A DNA stretch of 48,074 nt from Oscillospiraceae bacterium (lineage in GTDB: Bacteria > Bacillota_A > Clostridia > Oscillospirales > Oscillospiraceae): positions 1 to 48,074 of the forward strand of contig JAFVPA010000028.1 of NCBI GenBank assembly GCA_017505505.1, given 5' to 3'. Below, in pieces: positions 42,306-48,074 of the stretch (within the stretch, counting starts at the first letter, position 1; every line of letters begins with the position of its first letter). The translations under genes were made by a program, and so were the position numbers. The notes under the pieces were generated by a model that saw only the letters and a program-made list of their open reading frames with translations, was not told the DNA's origin and ran no database searches.

Positions 42306-43895
42306 TTACCCAAGAATTGCTTTAATATCCTCTTCAGGAGTGGTAATAGGTGCGATATTGAATTTCTCTACCAGGAAATTCAGCACATTGGGAGATATGA
42401 AAGCAGGCAGTGTGGGGCCGAGGCGTATGTTCTTGATCCCTAAGTGCAGCAGGGTCAGCAGGATGCAGACCGCCTTCTGCTCATACCAGCTAAGCACCAT
42501 GGAAAGAGGCAGGTCATTGACACCGCAGCCAAAGGCATCAGCAAGGGCCACAGCAATCTGAATGGCAGAGTAGGCATCGTTGCATTGTCCGATGTCCATG
42601 AGCCTTGGCAGACCACCGATGGTGCCCAGATCCAGGTCGTTGAAACGGTACTTGCCGCAGGCCAGGGTCAGCACCACGGTATCCTTGGGTGTCTGCTTGA
42701 CGAACTCGGTGTAATAGTTCCGTCCGGGTCTTGCGCCATCGCAACCGCCTACCAGGAAGAAGTGCTTGATAGCACCGGACTTCACTGCGTCAATGACAGT
42801 ACCGGCAACGCTCATTACAGTATTTCTCGCAAAGCCGGTCATGACGGTCTCGCCGCCGTTGATACCGGGGAAGGTGGTATCCTTGTCGAAGCCGCCCAGT
42901 TCCAGTGCCTTTTCGATGATAGGCGTAAAGTCTTTATCTGGACCGATGTGCTTCATTCCGGGATAGCCGACAACTTCGGTGGTGAACACACGGTCAGAGT
43001 AAGCTTCTTTCGGCGGCATCAGGCAGTTGGTGGTAAACAGAATGGGTGCGGGAAGAACGGCAAATTCCTTCTGCTGATTCTGCCATGCGGTGCCGAAGTT
43101 ACCTTTCAGATGAGAGAACTTTTTCAGTTCAGGATAGGCATGGGCAGGCAGCATTTCACCGTGGGTGTAGATGTTGATACCCTTACCCTCTGTCTGCTGA
43201 AGCAGCAGCTTCAGATCGTAAAGATCGTGGCCGGTGATGACGATGAAAGGACCTTTCTCCACGGTCAGACTGACGGAAGTGGGTTCGGGATGACCGAAAG
43301 TCTCCGTATTGGCTTTGTCCAGCATAGCCATGCAGCGATAATTCACTTCGCCAACTTCCAGCACGATGGGCAGCAGTTCCTCCATACCCCAGTCATCCAT
43401 GCCGATAGCAAAGAGGGCCTTGTACAGGAATTTATGGATCGTTTCATCCTTGTAGCCCAACACCGCTGCGTGATAGGTATAGGCAGCAACGCCACGGATA
43501 CCGAACAGGATCAGGGACTTAAGGCTTCGGATATCCTCCTCAGCATTCCACAGCTTGCTCATATCGAAGTCATTGTTCCGACCGCAGGCAGATGCGCACT
43601 TGTAGCACTCCGGAACCAGCTTCCGCTTTTCGATGTCCACCCGTTCCATAATGGCCAGCAGCGAATCGTTATCAAAGTTCACATTGGTAAGAGTGGCAAA
43701 CAAGCCTTCCACGATCACAGCGGCAGTGGAATCACTGACAACATGCTCGTTGCCCTCAGTAGCGCAGGCCAAACCGATCAGGCTACCTGTCAGCTTGTCT
43801 TGAAGTTCCGCTGTATCAGCCTTTTTACCACAGACACCCAGCATACCTTCGCAGGCCTTGTAGCCGGCGGTCTGCTCACATTGAAAACAAAACAT
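42306..43895 (-). CDS. hcp: Hydroxylamine reductase / hybrid cluster protein
   Basis: This 529-residue hybrid cluster protein reduces hydroxylamine in vitro and is linked in vivo to nitric oxide and nitrosative stress. The N-terminal cluster Cys are in MFCFQCEQTAGYKACEGMLGVCGK. Hybrid-cluster ligands appear in CYKCASACGRN, TTNCLMPP, and VVLTLACGKYRF. The C-terminal GGLPRLMDIGQCNDAYSAI is typical. It lies downstream of a CRP/FNR-motif-controlled iron-sulfur gene, separated by a 91-bp repeat. That iron-sulfur protein may serve as its electron donor in place of Hcr, which is not seen here. Confidence 0.97.
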   Translation of the reverse strand: MFCFQCEQTAGYKACEGMLGVCGKKADTAELQDKLTGSLIGLACATEGNEHVVSDSTAAVIVEGLFATLTNVNFDNDSLLAIMERVDIEKRKLVPECYKCASACGRNNDFDMSKLWNAEEDIRSLKSLILFGIRGVAAYTYHAAVLGYKDETIHKFLYKALFAIGMDDWGMEELLPIVLEVGEVNYRCMAMLDKANTETFGHPEPTSVSLTVEKGPFIVITGHDLYDLKLLLQQTEGKGINIYTHGEMLPAHAYPELKKFSHLKGNFGTAWQNQQKEFAVLPAPILFTTNCLMPPKEAYSDRVFTTEVVGYPGMKHIGPDKDFTPIIEKALELGGFDKDTTFPGINGGETVMTGFARNTVMSVAGTVIDAVKSGAIKHFFLVGGCDGARPGRNYYTEFVKQTPKDTVVLTLACGKYRFNDLDLGTIGGLPRLMDIGQCNDAYSAIQIAVALADAFGCGVNDLPLSMVLSWYEQKAVCILLTLLHLGIKNIRLGPTLPAFISPNVLNFLVEKFNIAPITTPEEDIKAILG

Positions 43896-43912
43896 ATTTT
43901 TCTCCTTTCTGC

Positions 43913-44003
43913 TGTCATTCCGAGCCAGTGCTCACACTGACGTGGGAATCCCCGAAATCGAAGGAGATTGCCACACCAGTCTGCGGACAGGTTCGCAATG
44001 ACA
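43913..44003. repeat. 91-bp imperfect inverted repeat
   Basis: The left half starts TGTCATTCCGAGCCAGTG and the right half ends ACAGGTTCGCAATGACA. Reading the right half in reverse complement, roughly three quarters of the positions match over 41 bases. It fills the gap between hcp and the upstream iron-sulfur gene. It resembles a dispersed palindromic repeat (termini TGTCATTGCGA) known in gut Firmicutes; only one copy is in this window. Confidence 0.75.
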
Positions 44004-44007
44004 TGGG

Positions 44008-44694
44008 TTATTTGATAATTCTTCCGTCAGGGGAAATAGTAACGATGTGCAGCGGAATGTTCTTGCCGCTGTTTTCGATTGCTGTCTTAACTGCATAGCT
44101 CAGGCCGCCGCAGCAAGGCACGGTCATCCGGGTGACGGTGATAGAACGGATATCGTTATATTTGAAAATCTGTGTCAGCTTCTCTGCATAGTCCACAGCA
44201 TCCAGCTTGGGGCAACCGATCATGGTCACCTTATCCTGCATGAAATCGTGGTGGAAATTGCCGTAGGAATAGGCTGTGCAGTCCGCAGCGATCAGCAGGT
44301 CAGCGCCATCAAAATAGGGGGCATTGGGCGGCAGCAGTTTGATCTGCACCGGGAAGTTGGTCAGTTCACTGGGGACATATACATCCTTGGCAGGAGCGGA
44401 ATGGGGAATGCTCTGGCAGGCAGAACCGGGGCAACCGCAGGGCAGCGGTGCTTCCTTTGCTTTCTTCGCAGCCAGCACAGCAGCTTCGTTGTAGGCAGGT
44501 GCTTCCCGCTCTTCAAAGGAAATGGCATTCATGGGACAGGCAGGCAGACAATCGCCCAAACCGTCGCAGTAATCCTCCCGGAGCAGCTTTGCCTTGCCAG
44601 CTACAATGCCAATGGCACCCTCGTGACAGGCATCGGCGCACAGACCGCAGCCGTTGCATTTTTCTTCGTCGATGGTAATGATTCTTCGGATCAT
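44008..44694 (-). CDS. Iron-sulfur (ferredoxin-domain) protein, hcp-associated
   Basis: This 228-residue protein begins with a ferredoxin module: C13-x2-C16-x2-C19-x3-C23 and a second set C43, C49, C53 in CDGLGDCLPACP. A middle cysteine-rich patch PCGCPGSACQS lies near 85. The C-terminal half (LLIAADCTAYSYGNFHHDF, MIGCPKLDAVDYAEKL, PCCGGLSYAV) is conserved in similar proteins found next to hcp in anaerobes. It is probably an electron carrier to Hcp. The promoter contains one of three CRP/FNR-type sites (44753-44770). GGAGGT precedes the ATG. Confidence 0.92.
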   Translation of the reverse strand: MIRRIITIDEEKCNGCGLCADACHEGAIGIVAGKAKLLREDYCDGLGDCLPACPMNAISFEEREAPAYNEAAVLAAKKAKEAPLPCGCPGSACQSIPHSAPAKDVYVPSELTNFPVQIKLLPPNAPYFDGADLLIAADCTAYSYGNFHHDFMQDKVTMIGCPKLDAVDYAEKLTQIFKYNDIRSITVTRMTVPCCGGLSYAVKTAIENSGKNIPLHIVTISPDGRIIK

Positions 44695-44726
44695 GGTAAT
44701 ACCTCCATTCGTAGTTTTCTACTGTA

Positions 44727-44770
44727 ATAATACCAGTCAACAGGATGAAATGATGTTGCAAAAGTCACAT
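44727..44770 (-). promoter_or_regulatory. CRP/FNR-type site A and promoter of the iron-sulfur/hcp genes
   Basis: ATGTTGCAAAAGTCACAT at 44753-44770 matches sites B and C except for two bases. The minus-strand -10 TATTAT is at 44732-44727. The site centre is 29.5 bases from the upstream edge of the -10, which puts it near -41.5, the class II activation position. Confidence 0.75.
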
Positions 44771-44774
44771 ACGA

Positions 44775-44810
44775 ATAGCCGGTAACAGGATTTCTCCCAT
44801 TACCGGCTAT
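44775..44810 (-). terminator. Hairpin terminator of the zinc-ribbon gene
   Basis: ATAGCCGGTAA at 44775-44785 pairs with TTACCGGCTAT at 44800-44810, directly after the zinc-ribbon stop on the minus strand and just before CRP/FNR-type site A. Confidence 0.7.
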
Positions 44811-44812
44811 CA

Positions 44813-45058
44813 TTATTTCCTTGCCTTCTGTGTTGCGGCGATCTTCATCATGATTTCATACATTTCATCGCCCACGCATTTTCTGGCATACTGGCACCAC
44901 TGCACACAGCTTAGCGTGTCATTGTAGGCAATGAAGCCGCATTTTTCGCAGACCGTCTGGGTATCGATGGAGAACATCTCGATCTCCGCCCCACATTGTG
45001 GGCAGATTTTCTCAATAATGGTAGGAGTCCGGGGTTTTCCCTGGCATCCGTCCAGCAC
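44813..45058 (-). CDS. Small zinc-ribbon protein
   Basis: This 81-residue protein has CPQCGAEIEMFSIDTQTVCEKCG, a four-Cys zinc ribbon or rubredoxin-like knuckle, followed by SCVQWCQYARKCVGDE with three more cysteines that might bind metal. It starts at a GTG behind AAGGAGGG, 12 bases after the AsrC-like gene. The two form an operon under CRP/FNR-type site B. Function is unknown; a redox or metal role is suggested only by context. Confidence 0.85.
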   Translation of the reverse strand: MLDGCQGKPRTPTIIEKICPQCGAEIEMFSIDTQTVCEKCGFIAYNDTLSCVQWCQYARKCVGDEMYEIMMKIAATQKARK

Positions 45059-45070
45059 AGAAATCCCTCC

Positions 45071-45715
45071 TTAATATTTGATGCCCTTCCAATACACGGG
45101 GGTTACTACCTCTGCCTTTTCGGGCAGTACCACATCTTTCAGCGCCCAGCGCTTGAATTCCTCAAAACCGGTGCGGTCTACGATGTAGCCGATGTGTTCC
45201 TTTCCACCGGGAGCATTGGGATCGATGTATTCCTTCACATAGTCATAGGTGTTCGGAATGATCCTGATGATGCTTTCTTCGTCGGCCCACTTGATGAAGT
45301 CCTCGCCCATGCGGGGATTCTTCTTGCCGGTTCTTCCCAGCAGGGTGAGCCGGTAGTATTTCTGTTCGCTGCGCGTCCAGGCCCGGTTGGGGCAGTTAAT
45401 AACACACTCGCCGCAGCCGATGCACTTCTGAGCATCCCGGATGGGGTGATAGTTCTGCATGGCCAGAGCGCCTACAGACTTCTTTTCACACTTCTTCACA
45501 CAAGCACCGCAGCTGACGCAGCGGTTGGGGTCAAGTAGGGGTTCCGTCATACCCATGATACCAAAGTCGTGGAGGCGTACCTTGCCGTAACGGATGCAGT
45601 CCACATCGGAGAAGGTGTTGCTTCCGGCAAAGCACTTGGGGGCATAGATGTCATAATGTTTCTTCTGTTCGGTGAGCCATGCGTCGAATTGCGATTCATT
45701 AACATGGAATCCCAT
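45071..45715 (-). CDS. AsrC-like [4Fe-4S] protein lacking the siroheme region
   Basis: This 214-residue protein carries two clusters, C66-C69-C72-C76 (CVSCGACVKKC) and C98-C101-C104-C108 (CIGCGECVINC). Its last ~110 residues (NRAWTRS...YYRLTLLGRTGKKNPRMGEDFIKW, then HIGYIVDRTGFEEF) look like the C-terminal part of anaerobic sulfite reductase subunit C. The siroheme-binding N-terminal half of AsrC (usually ~320 residues in all) is replaced by a short segment, MGFHVNESQFDAWL. It is therefore probably an electron-transfer protein, not a sulfite reductase. AGGAGG precedes the start. It is controlled by site B. Confidence 0.75.
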   Translation of the reverse strand: MGFHVNESQFDAWLTEQKKHYDIYAPKCFAGSNTFSDVDCIRYGKVRLHDFGIMGMTEPLLDPNRCVSCGACVKKCEKKSVGALAMQNYHPIRDAQKCIGCGECVINCPNRAWTRSEQKYYRLTLLGRTGKKNPRMGEDFIKWADEESIIRIIPNTYDYVKEYIDPNAPGGKEHIGYIVDRTGFEEFKRWALKDVVLPEKAEVVTPVYWKGIKY

Positions 45716-45763
45716 AGTTTATTCCTCCTGTTTTGCTTGGTTTGTTTCGGTTCATCTGTATCG

Positions 45764-45815
45764 ATTATAAAAAGGCGGAATCCCGGTTGATGTTGCAACT
45801 ATCACATCAACCGGG
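45764..45815 (-). promoter_or_regulatory. CRP/FNR-type site B and promoter of the AsrC-like operon
   Basis: ATGTTGCAACTATCACAT at 45790-45807 is identical to site C. The minus-strand -10 TATAAT is at 45769-45764, giving the same 29.5-base centre-to--10 distance as site A. The site is embedded in a longer dyad: CCCGGTTGATG at 45782-45792 against CATCAACCGGG at 45805-45815. Confidence 0.8.
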
Positions 45816-45862
45816 ATTTTCCCTATTAAGAGGAAACTACCAAACAGAAACGAGGTTGTGAT

Positions 45863-45964
45863 ATGAAACGAATGCTTGCATTGCTGCTGATCTGCACCGT
45901 CCTTTCCAGATGCGGTGTAGCAGAAGTACTAATATACGGCACAATGAATACACCAAAAAAATAA
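45863..45964 (+). CDS. Possible 33-residue secreted or lipoprotein-like peptide
   Basis: A short frame opens with ATG behind GAGG at seven-base spacing and encodes Met-Lys-Arg, a hydrophobic stretch (MLALLLICTVLSRC) and a short tail. It resembles a lipoprotein signal, but the tail overlaps the T-tract of the CRP-gene terminator. No promoter is obvious. It may be a remnant or chance frame; I keep it as a low-confidence candidate. Confidence 0.3.
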   Translation: MKRMLALLLICTVLSRCGVAEVLIYGTMNTPKK

Positions 45965-45989
45965 GCCTCGCTGCGGTCAGCAGCGAGGC
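45955..45989 (-). terminator. Intrinsic terminator of the CRP/FNR regulator gene
   Basis: GCCTCGCTGC at 45965-45974 pairs with GCAGCGAGGC at 45980-45989. On the minus strand TTATTTTTTT follows. Confidence 0.88.
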
Positions 45990-45994
45990 CATTA

Positions 45995-46651
45995 TCATAG
46001 GATTCGGAAACAGTTCCTGTCGTAGTCGATAAGTCCGTCATCCTTCATTTTTACAAGCTCTCTTGTCAGGGCACTGCGGTCCACACAGAGGTATTCCGCC
46101 AGTTCCACTCTACCAAGGGGGATCTCAAAGTAGCGGGAATTCTGGGCCTGTGCCTGGATAGAAAGGTAGGCAAGCAGCTTTTCCCGGATGGTGCGCTTGG
46201 ATACCACTTCTACCTTTCGCATCAGGTCCCGGTTCTTATTGGCGATGATATGCACCATATTTTCAATGAGCCGGTGGTGGAACACGCAGGCCATGGTGCA
46301 GCTGTGCATCACCCGGTCGAAGGGCATAAAGAGAATCCTTGCGTCCTCGGAAACCAGGAAGGTCACAACAGATAAGTTGTCACTTCCACAGGCAAAGGTC
46401 TCGCCAAACAGTTCATCCTTGCGCATCCGCACCAGCATGGTCTTGTTGCCCCAAAGATCTTCCTTTACCATGTCAACGGCACCGGAAATGATGATGCCGA
46501 TGTGTTTGATGTTTTCTTCCTCGAAGGCAACAATATCGCCCTTCTTGAAAGTGCCAATATGATACCCGATGCAGCCCAGCATGGTTTTGCGATCCTCGGG
46601 ATTCACGCCATCGAACAATGGTGAGTTGACCTCCAGCAGAATGTCTTTCAT
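45995..46651 (-). CDS. CRP/FNR-family transcriptional regulator
   Basis: This 218-residue protein has an N-terminal cyclic-nucleotide-binding-like barrel (FKKGDIVAFEEENIKHIGIIISGAVDM, then KDELFGETFACGS), a dimer helix and a C-terminal winged HTH (RVELAEYLCVDRSALTREL, residues 181-199). It lacks the FNR N-terminal Cys cluster, so it is probably not an oxygen sensor of FNR type. Its gene neighbourhood (hcp) suggests an HcpR-like NO/redox regulator. The start at 46651 has AAGGAGG eight bases away; an ATG at 46657 is too close. Three near-identical 18-bp sites in this locus are its likely targets. Confidence 0.93.
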   Translation of the reverse strand: MKDILLEVNSPLFDGVNPEDRKTMLGCIGYHIGTFKKGDIVAFEEENIKHIGIIISGAVDMVKEDLWGNKTMLVRMRKDELFGETFACGSDNLSVVTFLVSEDARILFMPFDRVMHSCTMACVFHHRLIENMVHIIANKNRDLMRKVEVVSKRTIREKLLAYLSIQAQAQNSRYFEIPLGRVELAEYLCVDRSALTRELVKMKDDGLIDYDRNCFRIL

Positions 46652-46672
46652 ATCCATCGCCTCCTTGGCCTG

Positions 46673-46710
46673 ATTGTACACCAAAGAGAGACATGTTGCA
46701 ACTATCACAT
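46673..46710 (-). promoter_or_regulatory. CRP/FNR-type site C over the regulator's own promoter
   Basis: ATGTTGCAACTATCACAT lies at 46693-46710. On the minus strand the -35 TTGCAA (46701-46696) is inside the site and the -10 TACAAT (46678-46673) follows at 17 bases. The centre is only 23.5 bases from the -10, so binding would block the polymerase and make the gene autorepressed. Confidence 0.75.
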
Positions 46711-46712
46711 TT

Positions 46713-47153
46713 TTAGAAAAAAGTAATGCTCAGCCAATAAATCAAGCCATAAACCACGCTTGCAGAAAGCCCATATACGATCACCGGTCCCGCGATGGTG
46801 AACATCTTCGCGCCCACGCCCAGGATGAAACCCTCAGTCTTGAATTCTATTGCAGGGGCCGCAATGGAGTTGGCGAAGCCGGTGATGGGAACCAGGGTGC
46901 CGGCCCCGGCGTGTTTTGCGATGTTGTCGTACAGGCTCAGCCCTGTCAGCAGGGCAGACAGCGTCACCAGCGTCATGGATGTGGCTGTGCCCGCTGCATC
47001 CTTATCCAGGTCCATACTTGTGTAAAGGTTCAAAAATACCTGTCCAATAGCGCAGATAACGCCGCCGATCCAGAAGGCGTTGAAACAGTCCTTTCCCATG
47101 GGAGACCGGGGGCTCATTTCCCGCACCAGGGCATCATATTGCTTTTCCGTCAT
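46713..47153 (-). CDS. spoVAC: Stage V sporulation protein AC
   Basis: This 146-residue membrane protein belongs to the SpoVAC/SpoVAEb family, which forms the channel for dipicolinic acid in spores. Marks are the MSPRSPMGKDCFNAFWIGGVICAIGQ start, VTLSALLTGLSLYDNIAKHAGAGTLVPITGFANSIAAPAIEFKTEG, and GVGAKMFTIAGPVIVYG. It usually lies with spoVAD and spoVAEb, but here it stands alone next to the CRP/FNR gene. GGAGGG precedes the ATG. It indicates a sporulating ancestry. Confidence 0.93.
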   Translation of the reverse strand: MTEKQYDALVREMSPRSPMGKDCFNAFWIGGVICAIGQVFLNLYTSMDLDKDAAGTATSMTLVTLSALLTGLSLYDNIAKHAGAGTLVPITGFANSIAAPAIEFKTEGFILGVGAKMFTIAGPVIVYGLSASVVYGLIYWLSITFF

Positions 47154-47264
47154 GATAGATCCCTCCGATAACAGTGTTCCCGAATCTCAGAAAAACATCC
47201 GTCAATGGTTTTCTTACCTAAATTTTCGGGTGATTTTTTGTCTAATATTTCACTCAACACTTCG

Positions 47265-47294
47265 TTGTCAGAACGGGGTGTTTTGTGCTATAAT
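47265..47294 (+). promoter_or_regulatory. Promoter of uxuA
   Basis: TTGTCA (47265-47270) and a perfect TATAAT (47289-47294) have an 18-base spacer and a TGC extended -10. GGAGG lies at 47343-47347 before the start codon. Confidence 0.8.
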
Positions 47295-47355
47295 CTATCT
47301 AGCCATAAACTGCGCCTCAAAGGGCGCGGAAATTGAAATAATGGAGGAATTTACT

Positions 47356-48074
47356 ATGCCTATGCAAATGGGTTTCCGTTGGTATGGCGAGGGCAACGAT
47401 CAGATCAGCCTGGACTATATCAAGCAGATTCCTGGTGTCAGCACCATCGTTTGGGCCCTGCACCACAAGATGCCCGGTGAGATCTGGGAAGAGCACGAGA
47501 TCGCAGAGGTCATGGACCAGCTGCACAAGTACGGCTTCAACGGTGATGTCGTCGAGTCCGTCAACGTTCATGACGACATCAAGATCGGCAAGCCCACCCG
47601 TGACGCTCTGATCGAGAACTACAAGGTCTGCATCCGCAACCTGTCCAAGTTCGGTGTCAAGGTCATCTGCTACAACTTCATGCCCATCTTCGACTGGACC
47701 CGTTCCGATCTGTTCCACCCCGTGGGCGACGGTTCCACCGCTCTGTTCTATGAAAAGGGCATGATCCAGGACGACTACAACGCCATGGCTAAGTACATCC
47801 TGGACTTCACCGAGAAGTACAACATGTCCTTCCCCGGCTGGGAGCCTGAGCGTATGGCTCAGCTGGACCGCCTGTTCAAGGAGTATGCTGATGTTGACCA
47901 CGAGAAGCTGTGGGCCAACCTGAAGTACTTCCTGGAAGCTATCATGCCCACCTGCGAGGAGTGCGGCATCAAGATGGCTATCCACATGGACGATCCCCCA
48001 TGGGATATCTTCGGCCTGCCCCGCCTGCTGGTCAACGAGGAGAACATCGACCGCTTCCTGAAGATGGTGGACGA
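47356..48074 (+). CDS. uxuA: Mannonate dehydratase (partial, 3' end beyond window)
   Basis: The first 239 residues of UxuA are present. The enzyme dehydrates D-mannonate to 2-keto-3-deoxygluconate in glucuronate catabolism. Typical motifs are MGFRWYGEGNDQISLDYIKQIPG, YNFMPIFDWTRSDL and MAIHMDDPPWDIFGLPR with metal-ligand His and Asp. The gene has its own promoter and strongly optimised codons. It fits downstream of the GH79-like enzyme and GPH symporter at 32.7-36.6 kb, although they are 11 kb apart. Confidence 0.97.
   Translation, partial: MPMQMGFRWYGEGNDQISLDYIKQIPGVSTIVWALHHKMPGEIWEEHEIAEVMDQLHKYGFNGDVVESVNVHDDIKIGKPTRDALIENYKVCIRNLSKFGVKVICYNFMPIFDWTRSDLFHPVGDGSTALFYEKGMIQDDYNAMAKYILDFTEKYNMSFPGWEPERMAQLDRLFKEYADVDHEKLWANLKYFLEAIMPTCEECGIKMAIHMDDPPWDIFGLPRLLVNEENIDRFLKMVD

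Noticed and set aside
42444..43940. Plus-strand frame of 498 codons opposite hcp
   Set aside because: hcp on the other strand has all cluster motifs; the antisense translation shows none.
45071..45715. Functional sulfite reductase subunit C
   Set aside because: The protein is too short and lacks the siroheme-binding half, and no asrA or asrB is nearby.

Overview
The window looks like chromosome from a spore-forming, anaerobic member of the Clostridia, most likely an Oscillospiraceae-type gut commensal. This is inferred from strong AGGAGG ribosome binding sites, a solo spoVAC, two VanW-family envelope proteins, YitT, a class I hybrid cluster protein, AsrC-like iron-sulfur proteins, hexuronide metabolism genes and strongly biased codon use in several transporters. 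I saw no rRNA, tRNA, CRISPR array, transposase or prophage genes. The first ~1.1 kb is visibly more AT-rich than the rest and carries an isolated methyltransferase.

Layout. 1-1.2 kb: the end of a HEAT-like protein, then a SAM methyltransferase. 1.2-6.1 kb: an AraC regulator divergent from a catabolic run of GPH-family symporter, creatininase-family amidohydrolase and type B carboxylesterase, with a direct-repeat operator between them. 6.1-9.1 kb: a lysine riboswitch and a complete amino acid ABC importer (binding lipoprotein, permease, ATPase). 9.2-12.7 kb: cell-wall precursor genes murC and ddl with a DUF1934 gene. 12.7-19.7 kb: a PadR-controlled, tightly packed minus-strand operon (padR, two DUF2812 membrane proteins, VanW protein), preceded by a second, larger VanW protein with a Thr/Ser/Pro-rich tail. 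19.7-31.7 kb: DNA repair (mfd with pth, uvrA, radC, uvrB), an HD hydrolase and a histidine kinase homologue that lacks its phosphoacceptor histidine.

31.7-36.6 kb: a small nucleotide-metabolism-like protein, a PH-like membrane protein, and then a glucuronide-type locus: a GPH symporter divergent from a TetR regulator and a GH79/heparanase-like glycosidase. uxuA (mannonate dehydratase), at the right edge, would take the released hexuronate further. 36.6-42.2 kb: DUF1653, a deacetylase-like membrane protein with a very acidic cytoplasmic arm, an HTH-membrane-LiaF-like sensor/regulator, and luxS-mtnN-yitT. 42.3-46.7 kb: a nitrosative/redox stress group (hcp, two iron-sulfur proteins, a zinc-ribbon protein and a CRP/FNR-family regulator). 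It is tied together by three copies of an almost identical 18-bp motif: two sit in an activating position and one sits over the regulator's own promoter. 46.7-48.1 kb: spoVAC and the 5' part of uxuA.

The most notable items are the three-site CRP/FNR regulon, the GH79-GPH-TetR locus, the AraC operator architecture, the PadR-DUF2812-DUF2812-VanW operon and the histidine-less kinase. Functions are assigned by recognising families in the translated sequence. No database search was run.
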